Below are positions 23,843 to 31,907 of a stretch of DNA of 33,230 bases, in pieces; within the stretch, counting starts at the first letter, position 1; each line of letters begins with the position of its first letter. The notes beneath the pieces are model-generated. The model saw nothing but the letters and a program-made list of their open reading frames with translations, ran no database searches and was not told the origin of the DNA. This DNA is from an uncultured Lachnotalea sp. (GTDB lineage Bacteria; Bacillota; Clostridia; Lachnospirales; Lachnospiraceae). The stretch covers positions 1 through 33,230 of the forward strand of contig CAOKOS010000028.1 in NCBI GenBank assembly GCA_948470255.1, written 5' to 3'. Position numbers and translations under genes: made by a program.

Positions 23843-24478
23843 TTATTTTTTAAAATAATCTTTGACAATTTTTGTGAAGGCTGTGGCCAGTTTGCCATGG
23901 CCTTCTACTGTGAGATGGAGTCCGTCTCCACCCAGATCCTGCTCTGTCAGAATTGTCTGCGTATTAAAAAACAGGCAGTCCAGGTCTTTTGCAAGAGCTT
24001 CATATCTGGCGGGCAGTTCCCTTGCTTTTCTGGCAGAAGAAGCATCGAAGGCAGGATCCTCCTCAAAGGGGACGATGGGACCGGGGGCCGCCAGAAGAAT
24101 CGGAGGCATGGGGTATTTATCAGCAGGATAATAAAAACGAAGCTTTTTGATGAGATTTTTCATGCCGTCGGTGATTTCCTTGGAAGAAACACTGTAGCGG
24201 ACTTTTGTATCGTTGGTACCCAGCATGAGGATAATAAAATCCAGAGGGGCATGAGTCAGGATACAGGGAGCCACCGTATCCAGCCCATTCCGGTAAGGCT
24301 CCAGATATTCAGTGAAAGCTGTGGTACGCCCGTTTAATCCTTCTTCAATGACATGGAACTCTGTGCCTAAAGCATCGGCCATCCGTCTGGGCCACCGTTC
24401 CGTCTCCGTATAGCGGGTGCCTTTTAAGGGCATATAGCCCCATGTGTTGGAATCTCCAAAACAGAGAATGTTAAACAT
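23843..24478 (-). CDS. SGNH/GDSL hydrolase family protein
   Basis: The 211-residue esterase has all SGNH blocks: block I ILCFGDSNTWG (nucleophile Ser10), block II Gly in GLNGRTTAF, block III LGTNDTK (Asn) and block V DGLHLT (Asp and His). There is no signal peptide, so it works in the cytoplasm, probably deacylating sugars or other small esters. GGAGG lies 6 bases before the ATG. It follows aroC by 36 bases in the same direction and probably shares its transcript. Confidence 0.93.
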   Translation of the reverse strand: MFNILCFGDSNTWGYMPLKGTRYTETERWPRRMADALGTEFHVIEEGLNGRTTAFTEYLEPYRNGLDTVAPCILTHAPLDFIILMLGTNDTKVRYSVSSKEITDGMKNLIKKLRFYYPADKYPMPPILLAAPGPIVPFEEDPAFDASSARKARELPARYEALAKDLDCLFFNTQTILTEQDLGGDGLHLTVEGHGKLATAFTKIVKDYFKK

Positions 24479-24514
24479 AAAAATACCTCCTTGTCTAGCT
24501 TTGTGGACTATTTC

Positions 24515-25633
24515 TTAAATATCGGAATTTGAACGGCCAAAAAAACGGCAGATGGAATCTATTTTTGCCGTCATACCGGCAAACAGCATGTCCACCAGGG
24601 TAACAGCTGTCATTGCTTCCACCACCACCACGGCACGCGGTACGATGATCGGGTCGTGGCGCCCCCGGATAGAAACAGTGACAGGTTCTCCCTCGCGGGT
24701 TACGGTTTGCTGCTCCTTCGCTATGGAAGGCGTTGGTTTTATGGCCGCCCGCAGGAAAATATCAGAGCCGTCGCTCATACCTCCCAGGATTCCCCCTGCA
24801 TGATTGGATGCTTTTTGTAAAGGGCCTCCTTTTTGTTTAGGCGGAAGGAAAAAGTCATTGTATTGAGAACCGGAACTTTTGGAACTGCCAAAACCGTCGC
24901 CGATTTCTGCAGCTTTGACAGCGCCGATAGAAAACAGCGCTTTTGAGAGATTGGCATCCAGTTTTTCAAAGACAGGTTCTCCAATACCCACAGGCATATT
25001 TTTTACTACACAGGCGATCACACCGCCCATGGAATCTTTGTCTGCCATCTGTTTTTCAACGGCGGCCTGGACTTTTTTTGCTGCTTCCAGGTCGGGCATA
25101 TAGAAAGGGTTTTTGGCACAGAGGGATAAATCTATGGAGCTGCAGCGGATACCGCCGATTTCTTCCGCATAGGCATGTACTTCAATATCCAGGGTATGAA
25201 GGATTTTCATGGCAATGGCGCCAGCGGCTACCCGGCCGATGGTTTCCCGCCCGGAAGAACGGCCGCCGCCCCTGTAATCCCGGAAGCCATATTTTGCGTC
25301 GAAACAATAGTCGGCGTGGCCGGGCCTGTAATAAGAGGCGATTTCCGAATAATCCCTGGAACGCTGGTCTTTATTGAAAACAATCATGGAAATGGGAGTG
25401 CCGGTGGTGCGGCCTTCAAAAACACCAGAAAGGATTTCTACCGTATCGTCTTCGGACCGCTTTGTGGTATATTTGTTCTGGCCGGGTTTTCTCCTGTTTA
25501 AAAAAACCTGAATATCTTCCGGGCCAAGGGGAATTCCGGCAGGACAGCCATCCACGACCACACCTAAGGCAGGCCCGTGGGATTCTCCCCAGGTGGTGAA
25601 TGTAAACAATTTTCCGTATGTTGAGCCTGACAT
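24515..25633 (-). CDS. aroC: Chorismate synthase
   Basis: The 372-residue enzyme removes phosphate from EPSP to give chorismate, the last shikimate step, using reduced FMN. It has the first signature GESHGPALGVVVDGCPAGI, the second RPGHADY...FRDYRGGGRSSGRET, and the third RGRHDPIIVPRAVVVVEAM, with the usual length. GGAGG lies 5 bases before the ATG. No other aro gene is near. It heads a two-gene transcript with the SGNH hydrolase. Confidence 0.98.
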   Translation of the reverse strand: MSGSTYGKLFTFTTWGESHGPALGVVVDGCPAGIPLGPEDIQVFLNRRKPGQNKYTTKRSEDDTVEILSGVFEGRTTGTPISMIVFNKDQRSRDYSEIASYYRPGHADYCFDAKYGFRDYRGGGRSSGRETIGRVAAGAIAMKILHTLDIEVHAYAEEIGGIRCSSIDLSLCAKNPFYMPDLEAAKKVQAAVEKQMADKDSMGGVIACVVKNMPVGIGEPVFEKLDANLSKALFSIGAVKAAEIGDGFGSSKSSGSQYNDFFLPPKQKGGPLQKASNHAGGILGGMSDGSDIFLRAAIKPTPSIAKEQQTVTREGEPVTVSIRGRHDPIIVPRAVVVVEAMTAVTLVDMLFAGMTAKIDSICRFFGRSNSDI

Positions 25634-25660
25634 ATGAACCTCCGGTTAGAATATATAACC

Positions 25661-25689
25661 ATTATAGCTTAGGAAAAAAGCCAGGGCAA
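25661..25689 (-). promoter_or_regulatory. Promoter of aroC
   Basis: On the minus strand TTGCCC (25684-25689), 17 bases, then TATAAT (25661-25666), 27 bases before the start codon. Confidence 0.65.
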
Positions 25690-25717
25690 TGACTTATTTT
25701 TGTTTTGGAAAAATAAT

Positions 25718-25746
25718 TTGTGTTTTTCGGGAAAATTTCTTATAAT
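25718..25746 (+). promoter_or_regulatory. Promoter of the HAD phosphatase
   Basis: TTGTGT (25718-25723), 17 bases, then TATAAT (25741-25746), 34 bases before the start codon. It rules out the longer reading frame that begins at 25700. Confidence 0.7.
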
Positions 25747-25780
25747 GGCAGAGAAAGATACAGAAGAATGGAGAATAAAA

Positions 25781-26458
25781 ATGCTGAGAAGTGTTATTTT
25801 TGACATGGACGGTGTACTGGTCAACAGTGAACCTGTCCATTATCATGCTTATTTGATGGTCCTGGAACGGTGGGGCAAAACTTTTTCCTATGAAGAATAT
25901 AAACAATATATCGGAACAATCAACGCTGTGATTATAGACGGTCTGATTGGAAGGTTTAAATTGCCCATCAGCAGGGATGATTTTAATGGCCTGGTAAAAG
26001 AATATAAAGAATATCTTTATAAGCGGGACGGATATCCGGCGGTGGACGGCATACCGGAGCTTTTAGAATGTTTAAAAGAAGCCGGATATTTTCTGGCGGT
26101 AGCTTCTTCTTCTCCTTATGAAGCAATCATAAAAGCGACGAAGGCGCTGAAGATCCATTCTTATTTTGATGTATTCGTAAGTGGAGAGAGCGTGGAACAT
26201 TCAAAGCCGGCGCCGGATGTATTTTTGAAAGCGGCAGAAGCCCTTGGAACAGCGCCAAAAGACTGCCTGGTGGTGGAGGATTCCTGCCATGGAGTCCATG
26301 CGGCGAAAGCTGCAGGCATGGCAAGCATAGGCTTTGTCAATCCCGATTCCGGGAACCAGGATTTGTCCTGTGCCACCAGGCTGACAGATTCTTTCCGTCA
26401 GGTGGATGCCGCCTTTGTGGAGACGGTTTATGGTGAATGGAGAAAAGGAAGGGCCTGA
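25781..26458 (+). CDS. HAD family phosphatase (beta-phosphoglucomutase-like)
   Basis: The 225-residue protein has the HAD motifs: FDMDGVLVNSEPVHYHA (motif I with the nucleophilic Asp and the second Asp), a helical cap (about 20-90), VASSSPYEAI (motif II), SKPAPDVFL with Lys (motif III) and VVEDSCHGVHAAKAAGM (motif IV). It resembles beta-phosphoglucomutase and sugar-phosphate phosphatases; which substrate it uses is open. TGGAGA lies 6 bases before the ATG. It is a single gene and shares a hairpin with the convergent MBL gene. Confidence 0.92.
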   Translation: MLRSVIFDMDGVLVNSEPVHYHAYLMVLERWGKTFSYEEYKQYIGTINAVIIDGLIGRFKLPISRDDFNGLVKEYKEYLYKRDGYPAVDGIPELLECLKEAGYFLAVASSSPYEAIIKATKALKIHSYFDVFVSGESVEHSKPAPDVFLKAAEALGTAPKDCLVVEDSCHGVHAAKAAGMASIGFVNPDSGNQDLSCATRLTDSFRQVDAAFVETVYGEWRKGRA

Positions 26459-26473
26459 CAGGCTGACTTTTCC

Positions 26474-26502
26474 GAGCGGCGATCCTACAGGATCAGCCGC
26501 TC
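26474..26502 (+). terminator. Hairpin between the HAD and MBL genes
   Basis: GAGCGGC-GATCCT and AGGATC-a-GCCGCTC form thirteen pairs with one bulged base and a two-base loop, followed by TTTAT on the plus strand. It reaches into the last codons of the convergent MBL gene, so that gene needs its own end further on or shares this stem. Confidence 0.65.
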
Positions 26503-27288
26503 TTTATCGTCTGGCACAAAAAGGTTACCGGAATAGAATTCCAACCCTTCCTTTGTATAATTGGCTTTTCTGGTTTTTATGGTCTTATCTTCCGTATGCC
26601 ACAGAACCAGATTTGGAATATGGAGGCTTTCTGCCAGTTCACAGGCTTCCTTCACTGTGCTGTGATGTTTTTCATAGGGTTTAAAACGTTCTCTGTCCCC
26701 GTAAAGGCAGAAAGCCTCGTGGAGAAGCCAGTCGCTTCCGGATACATAAGCTTCACAGCCGGGATTGTAGGGCTCGTCCCCGGCACAGGTCAGTTTTTTC
26801 CCATTCTTCAGGAATGTAGTAAAGCCGAACTGCTTCGCTTTGGTGGACAGAATATCGAAAAACGTCACGTCATAATCCAGAACCTTCTTTGTATCCCCGT
26901 CTTCTACTGGAATCAGAAGAATCCTGTCATCAATACAGTTACAGAATTTTTTCTGAATGGTCAGGGCACATAGGGTTTTGATGGTATCAACCAGGCCCCC
27001 ATGGCAGTAGATATTTAAGTTCCCTTTGTAAGTCCCCTTTAATATGGAGGTGGCGATCATTCGTATCATCCATACCATGCCAAGGATGTGGTCATTGTGT
27101 TCATGGGTGACAAAAATATGATGAATCCGGGTCAGAGGGACATCCATATCCTCAAGGACCGTCAGGATACCATTGCCGCCTCCGGCATCCACAAGAAAAT
27201 ATTCTTCTCCGTCGCGGATGGCGAAACAGGTGTTGTAGCAACGGGTGGCCTGGGCATTTCCGGTGCCAAGTACATATAGTTCTTCCAT
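26485..27288 (-). CDS. MBL fold metallo-hydrolase (RNase Z-like subgroup)
   Basis: The 267-residue protein has the metallo-beta-lactamase metal motif THEHNDHILG (H-x-H-x-D-H) at about residue 61, preceded by YFLVDAGGGNG, with a later Asp-containing CAGDEPYN and a final HTED histidine. The opening LGTGNAQATRCYNTCFAI resembles RNase Z/phosphodiesterase-type members (compare LGTG...P). It is a hydrolase with a di-zinc centre; the substrate is not known. The ATG has GAG(C) 8 bases upstream, a weak site. A strong promoter lies 30 bases before it. It is divergent from the spore-protein gene. Confidence 0.88.
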   Translation of the reverse strand: MEELYVLGTGNAQATRCYNTCFAIRDGEEYFLVDAGGGNGILTVLEDMDVPLTRIHHIFVTHEHNDHILGMVWMIRMIATSILKGTYKGNLNIYCHGGLVDTIKTLCALTIQKKFCNCIDDRILLIPVEDGDTKKVLDYDVTFFDILSTKAKQFGFTTFLKNGKKLTCAGDEPYNPGCEAYVSGSDWLLHEAFCLYGDRERFKPYEKHHSTVKEACELAESLHIPNLVLWHTEDKTIKTRKANYTKEGLEFYSGNLFVPDDKERLIL

Positions 27289-27317
27289 GGTTTGCTCCTC
27301 ATTCTTTTGATAAAAGG

Positions 27318-27346
27318 ATTATACTATGGAATGAAAGAGATGACAA
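27318..27346 (-). promoter_or_regulatory. Promoter of the MBL gene
   Basis: On the minus strand TTGTCA (27341-27346), 17 bases, then TATAAT (27318-27323), about 30 bases before the start codon. Confidence 0.75.
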
Positions 27347-27387
27347 GATGAAGGTGGGGAAGGATGCGAAAAACAAGCGGACTGACC

Positions 27388-27417
27388 GTCATGTTTCCGT
27401 CTCTTTATTCATAGGAT
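27388..27417 (+). promoter_or_regulatory. Sigma-E (sporulation)-like promoter of the cotS-like gene
   Basis: GTCATGTT (27388-27395), 14 bases, then CATAGGAT (27410-27417). This matches the Bacillus/Clostridium sigma-E pattern (about GTCATATT-N14-CATACAAT) at 7 of 8 and 6 of 8 positions with exact spacing, about 50 bases before the gene. No sigma-A promoter is seen here on the plus strand. Confidence 0.55.
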
Positions 27418-27468
27418 AGAAGTAGCCAATTTTCAGGAGATTTTTATCAGTCATTTGGAGGGGTAGAT

Positions 27469-28629
27469 GTGAGTGAACGAGGAACCGGCGTATTGGAACA
27501 GTATGAGCTGGAGGTATTCAGAACCTGGCGTACCAGGGGGGCCTTTTTATGCGAAACTGGCCAGGGACTAAAATTATTAAAAGAGTGGACCGGGTCAGAC
27601 AAAAGGATTCAGCTTGAATACGAAGTGTTGTCGGCGCTTGAGGAGCTCGGCCTTCAGGTGGACTGCTGTATATGTAATGCAGAGGGAAATCTGATTTCCG
27701 TCGACGATGACCAGTCCAGGTATGTGCTGCGGAACTGGTATGAAGGCCGGGAATGTAGTACAAGAGAGACAGGGGAGATTCTGGCGGCGGCGAAACTTCT
27801 GGCAAAACTGCATCAGAATTTTAGACGGCTGGATGTGGAGCATATCCAGGAAAAAAAACGGGAAGAGTATTTGCAGGAAAGACGCAAAAAAGAGGAACAA
27901 AAAGAGAAGCAACAGGAAGAGGCGCCGGACGAAAAAAACCAACAGAATGAAAAAGAGGACAGTGCTGTGCAAGGTATGGTAGAAGCCGCCGCTGTCGCAG
28001 AACATGAAAAAGATTTAAAAGACATGCCAGGGGATATTCCGGAATTTGTGCCGGAAGCTTTTGCAAAAATTCTTGACCGCCATAACAGGGAGCTGAAAAG
28101 GACCAGATCCTTTGTAAAAGCTAGAAAACGGAAAACAGATTTTGAGCTGGTAGTAATCGGCGGCTTTGAAAAATTTTACCGTCAGGCTGAAGAGGCGGCA
28201 GAACTGGCAGCGTCCATTGGAACATTACCGGAATGTTGGTGGTGCCATGGAGAATACAGTCATCATCATGTGCTGCTTGGAAATGAAGTCCATGCAGTGA
28301 CAGACTTTTCGAGGCTGCAAAAAGGCGTCCAGGTATCCGACCTTTACTATTTTATGAGGAAGATTTTGGAAAAACACAGGTGGAATTTAAAACTGGGACG
28401 GCAGCTGTTGGATACTTATACGGAGGCCCTGCCATTGACAAGCGAAGAATGGAAGTATCTCTATATTTTATTTTTGTATCCAGAAAAATACTGGAAACAG
28501 ATGAATTATTATGTGAATTCCAATAAAGCATGGATCCCGGCCAGAAATGTCGACAAACTGCGGGCGCTGGAAAGCCAGTTTGAAGCCAGGAAGTTATTTT
28601 TGGAAGAGCTTAGGAAAAAAGCGGTCTGA
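27469..28629 (+). CDS. CotS family spore coat protein (kinase-like fold)
   Basis: The 386-residue protein resembles the CotS/YutH/YsxE family of spore coat proteins, which have an aminoglycoside-phosphotransferase-like fold. The catalytic-loop region reads CHGEYSHHHVLL, where kinases have HGDxxxxNxL, so the Asp and Asn are Glu and His and phosphotransfer is doubtful. The N-lobe with the Lys-rich LKLLKEW strand is present. A strongly charged Lys/Glu/Gln insert (about residues 127-170, KKREEYLQERRKKEEQKEK) interrupts the fold. The start is GTG with GGAGGGG 5 bases upstream. A sigma-E-like promoter fits mother-cell expression. It indicates a spore former. Confidence 0.8.
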   Translation: MSERGTGVLEQYELEVFRTWRTRGAFLCETGQGLKLLKEWTGSDKRIQLEYEVLSALEELGLQVDCCICNAEGNLISVDDDQSRYVLRNWYEGRECSTRETGEILAAAKLLAKLHQNFRRLDVEHIQEKKREEYLQERRKKEEQKEKQQEEAPDEKNQQNEKEDSAVQGMVEAAAVAEHEKDLKDMPGDIPEFVPEAFAKILDRHNRELKRTRSFVKARKRKTDFELVVIGGFEKFYRQAEEAAELAASIGTLPECWWCHGEYSHHHVLLGNEVHAVTDFSRLQKGVQVSDLYYFMRKILEKHRWNLKLGRQLLDTYTEALPLTSEEWKYLYILFLYPEKYWKQMNYYVNSNKAWIPARNVDKLRALESQFEARKLFLEELRKKAV

Positions 28630-28637
28630 AAAATAAA

Positions 28638-28683
28638 TGGATTGATACGCGCCGGACGGGGAGTCTGGCGTGTACCAAATCCA
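28638..28683. repeat. Bipartite hairpin between convergent genes
   Basis: TGGATT...AATCCA (outer, six pairs) encloses TACGCGCCGGAC and GTCTGGCGTGTA (inner, twelve pairs with two G-U) around a GGGGA loop. No T tract follows on either strand. It lies between cotS-like and yhaN stops and may act as a two-way transcript end or be a dispersed palindromic element. Confidence 0.65.
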
Positions 28684-28704
28684 TATAGTTTGAACATGCT
28701 CCTT

Positions 28705-30585
28705 TTATGTCAGTATCAACAGGCGGTAAGGCACCTTCAGTCTTGACAGGAAGGCGGCCTCCCGTTTGTGGCTGGTGAAAAGGAAGACCTGGCCCGGGTA
28801 ATACTCTGACAGCCATTTTAAAGTATTGTTAAGCCGGGTGTCGTCGTAGTAAGCGAAAGTGTCATCCAGAAGGATGGGAAGCGTATGGCTGGGGAAAAGG
28901 ATTTCTACAGCGCTTATACGCAGGGCCAGATAAACCTGTTCAATGGTGCCGCGGCTTAAAGATTCTAAAGGAATGGTGCGCCCGCCGCTTCTCACCGTGA
29001 CTCCCAGGTTTTCGTCGATGTGGAACCGGTTATAAAGCCCTCCTGTGACAGCGCCCATGATTTCGGAAACCCGGTTGTTTAGAAGGGGGCTGAAAGCTTC
29101 GTGGATTTTGGAAGCAAGGGCAGTAATGGTTTTTTCAGCCATGGTGACGGCTTCTATCTTTTCTGTCAGAGACTTATTGTTTTCCATGACTTGGGAGAGG
29201 GCCTGTTTTTCCTCTTCCAGAGCAGAGAGGGCGCTGCAGGCCTGTTCAAATTCCCAGGTTTGTTTCTGCCAGTGCTCCATTTCAGTTCTGGCGGCGCGCA
29301 GCTTTTCCTGGATAGCCACTGTGGCTTTTAAAGAAGCATCTGAAAGCTCCTGTTTTTGCTTAAGGGAATCCAGAAGAACAGCATATTCCATAAATTTTTT
29401 CTTCATTAATATACGGTTTTCTTCAGTGATGTCGGAAGTCCCCAGATGGGTTTCGTACTCATTTTTTAAAAACTGTTCCGTTTCCATGGCCATAGCTGCA
29501 GAATCAGAATCTTCTTTTTTGGAACGGGCAGACAAAACGGCTACAAAAACCAAGGAAAAAAAGGCCCCGGCAAAAAACAGGATTAAAAAAGGAAGCTTTG
29601 GCAGGGGGAAGGGTGTATTGGTAAAAGGGAGTTCTTCATAGAACATACTTCCCAGAGCTAATGCGGAAAAAATAACAAAAGAAAACAGAAGGAGAAAAAT
29701 ATTCCGAACTGGGAACGAATGATTCCCGTGCCGGGCATTATCGCCAGAAGCCAAACGGTGAGCCGTATAGGCATCCCGCAGCCGTTCCTGGTAAAGGTCA
29801 ATATCTTTAACAGCGGCTAAGGTGTGATTTTCAATGGATTCCTGGATGTTTTCAATGTCTTTGTCCAGATAACAACGTTTTTTGTCCTCTGTATCCAGGC
29901 TGCTTTCCATCTGTTTAATGTCCGCTGCCAGCTTGTCGGGTTGTTTTCCGAGAGACTTCAGCTTATCTTCCGTTTCACAGATTTTTGCGAAAATCTCCTG
30001 ATACTTGACAGAAGCTTCCGGGTTCAACTGCTGCTTCAGCCCCTTTTTTTTCTCCTGAAGAGAGGACAAGGCTTTTGTTACATCCAGTGTGGAAGTACCG
30101 GATAAGGTGATGCTGGAAAGATGGTTTTTCAGGCTTTCGCTTAAAGAACCGTCGGTGGCCGCTTTCAGCTGTTCGATACTGATGGTATTTCGATAAGTCT
30201 CCTCTGTAATATGGCCGAGAAGGGCGTCAAGTTCCTCCTGGCTTGCGGCAGCAAGCTGGCCGCTTTCCGGCTTTCTGACAGAAAGGGAACGGTTTTTTGT
30301 ATCCAGGCGCCGCTCGATCAGGTAGTCTTCTTCGCCGGCGGATATGGTCAAAGAACCACCATAGGCAGCCTGTCCTTCCCAGGGATAATAGTGAGAGTAG
30401 GCATCATGGCCAGCGGCCCGTCCCCGCCCTCTCTCCATGCCGAACAGCATACTTTTCAGGTAAGCGTGAAGGGTGGATTTTCCAGAGCCGTTTTCTCCAT
30501 AAATTACGTTGATTCCCTCAGAAAAGGACATGTCGCGGTGAATATATTTTCCAAAACCGGAAATATGTATCTCTTTTAATAGCAT
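28705..30585 (-). CDS. yhaN: Rad50/YhaN-like AAA ATPase
   Basis: The 626-residue protein is an SMC/Rad50-type ATPase. It begins MLLKEIHISGFGKYIHRDMSF, has Walker A GENGSGKST at about 30-38, a long coiled-coil middle (about 170-290 and 360-480), the ABC signature ESLSRGTIEQVY (about 541-552) and Walker B PILLDDTFAYYDD (about 571-583). Two hydrophobic segments (about 294-315 and 329-350) sit at the apex of the coiled coil, unlike classical Rad50 but as in Bacillus YhaN. It works with the nuclease encoded upstream; the ATG directly follows that gene's stop (TAA-ATG). It likely trims or repairs DNA ends near the membrane (inference). Confidence 0.88.
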   Translation of the reverse strand: MLLKEIHISGFGKYIHRDMSFSEGINVIYGENGSGKSTLHAYLKSMLFGMERGRGRAAGHDAYSHYYPWEGQAAYGGSLTISAGEEDYLIERRLDTKNRSLSVRKPESGQLAAASQEELDALLGHITEETYRNTISIEQLKAATDGSLSESLKNHLSSITLSGTSTLDVTKALSSLQEKKKGLKQQLNPEASVKYQEIFAKICETEDKLKSLGKQPDKLAADIKQMESSLDTEDKKRCYLDKDIENIQESIENHTLAAVKDIDLYQERLRDAYTAHRLASGDNARHGNHSFPVRNIFLLLFSFVIFSALALGSMFYEELPFTNTPFPLPKLPFLILFFAGAFFSLVFVAVLSARSKKEDSDSAAMAMETEQFLKNEYETHLGTSDITEENRILMKKKFMEYAVLLDSLKQKQELSDASLKATVAIQEKLRAARTEMEHWQKQTWEFEQACSALSALEEEKQALSQVMENNKSLTEKIEAVTMAEKTITALASKIHEAFSPLLNNRVSEIMGAVTGGLYNRFHIDENLGVTVRSGGRTIPLESLSRGTIEQVYLALRISAVEILFPSHTLPILLDDTFAYYDDTRLNNTLKWLSEYYPGQVFLFTSHKREAAFLSRLKVPYRLLILT

Positions 30586-31683
30586 TTAAGATTCTCCTAT
30601 GTCTGTATCAAAATTGGAAAGAAGTGCATCCAGGCCATAATAAAAAGCCAGGCGCCGGACCGGATCTGCAAGAGACTCTTCGCTGCCGTCAGGCAGGAAG
30701 GAATCAATATAATCTCCGATAATATCATTCCGGTGGTTTTTCTGCAGGGCAACCATATTATAAGACGGGGCCGTATCATCACGGAAAGAAATAATCCTGC
30801 CGGAAGTACGCAGATATTCTTCATTAAAAAGAATATCAGGATCCCGCTTGCCATTTAGAACTACCTTATAAATATTGGAAGAGCCATACTGCTCAATAAA
30901 TTTGGAAAGAGTCTGAAATAAGGTCTGGTTTGTGGTTTTTTCTGTCACCTTTACCTGGCAGGGAATATAAGTACGGGAAGGAAGCGGTACAAACCGGAGC
31001 CGCAGATTCCCGGCCCTGGTACCCGGAGACAACTCTCCACAGATGTATCCATGGGCGCCGGTTTCCGTCATATCAATGGGAGAAAGGGAACCGGGAATAC
31101 CATACCGCCCTGCGGCGGAAAGTTTAGGCTTATGGATATGTCCCAGAGCTGTATAAGAAAAACCGGAGGAAGCCAATTTCTTTTTGTCAACGGGAATATG
31201 GGTTTCATCTCCTCCATGGGCCAGAAGAATATGGAAATTGCCGTCTTCGGGGGCAGTGAGGCCGTCATAAAGAGGTTCCCTGATTTCCCGCGTATGGTAA
31301 CTGAAACCGTGGATTGTGGTTTTTAAAGCAGGAAACGTGACCGTATCCAATTCCCTGCCAGATAAAAAAAACACATTGGACGCCCAGGAAAATTCTGCCA
31401 GGGAAGAGCCTGTGCGGACACAGTCGTGGTTTCCGGCGATGAGAACCACCGGGATATCTGGGATATTGGAAAAGAGCGCATTGGCCTCTTTTAATTCCGC
31501 CGGCGTCGGCTGGCGGTGAAACAGATCGCCGGCAACAAGAAGCAGATCTGCTTTTTCTTTCAGGCAGGCGCCGATCAAGTTACGGAATGTACTTAAGATG
31601 TCGAGAGAACGCTCTTTCGACCAGGGAAAACCGCGGTCCGGCTGGCAGCCTAAGTGAATGTCTGCGGTATGGATAAATTTCAT
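30586..31683 (-). CDS. yhaO: SbcD/Mre11-like DNA exonuclease (YhaO family)
   Basis: The 365-residue protein is a calcineurin-like nuclease with the five phosphoesterase motifs: FIHTADIHLG (Asp/His), VAGDLFHRQ, IAGNHD, HILLAHGGDETH and LGHIHKP. These bind two metal ions for 3'-5' exonuclease and endonuclease action in the SbcCD/Mre11-Rad50 family. The chosen ATG at 31683 starts the family-typical MKFIHTADIHLG; a longer frame adds 42 basic/hydrophobic residues reaching into the promoter. An AAAGGG site lies 7 bases upstream. It is paired with yhaN without a gap. Confidence 0.92.
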   Translation of the reverse strand: MKFIHTADIHLGCQPDRGFPWSKERSLDILSTFRNLIGACLKEKADLLLVAGDLFHRQPTPAELKEANALFSNIPDIPVVLIAGNHDCVRTGSSLAEFSWASNVFFLSGRELDTVTFPALKTTIHGFSYHTREIREPLYDGLTAPEDGNFHILLAHGGDETHIPVDKKKLASSGFSYTALGHIHKPKLSAAGRYGIPGSLSPIDMTETGAHGYICGELSPGTRAGNLRLRFVPLPSRTYIPCQVKVTEKTTNQTLFQTLSKFIEQYGSSNIYKVVLNGKRDPDILFNEEYLRTSGRIISFRDDTAPSYNMVALQKNHRNDIIGDYIDSFLPDGSEESLADPVRRLAFYYGLDALLSNFDTDIGES

Positions 31684-31756
31684 AAAAAAGCCCTTTCTGA
31701 AAATACTAAAATCAGGCAGCAGACGATTTATTTTCCGCTTCCTGCTCTTTTTCAAC

Positions 31757-31785
31757 ATTATAACACAGGAAGATATGAAAAGCAA
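31757..31785 (-). promoter_or_regulatory. Promoter of yhaO-yhaN
   Basis: On the minus strand TTGCTT (31780-31785), 17 bases, then TATAAT (31757-31762), about 75 bases before the start codon. Confidence 0.6.
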
Positions 31786-31839
31786 AAGGATGGGTTTTAT
31801 AAAATGCATAAAATTTGTGGGAAAATAACAAGAAAATTG

Positions 31840-31868
31840 TTCACTTATTCTAAAAGATGTGATACACT
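31840..31868 (+). promoter_or_regulatory. Extended -10 promoter of glgC
   Basis: TGA-TACACT (31860-31868) gives an extended -10; TTCACT lies 17 bases upstream. The start codon follows 39 bases downstream. Confidence 0.5.
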
Positions 31869-31907
31869 AGAATTACCAAATATAATTCAACAGCAAGAGG
31901 TGATAGT

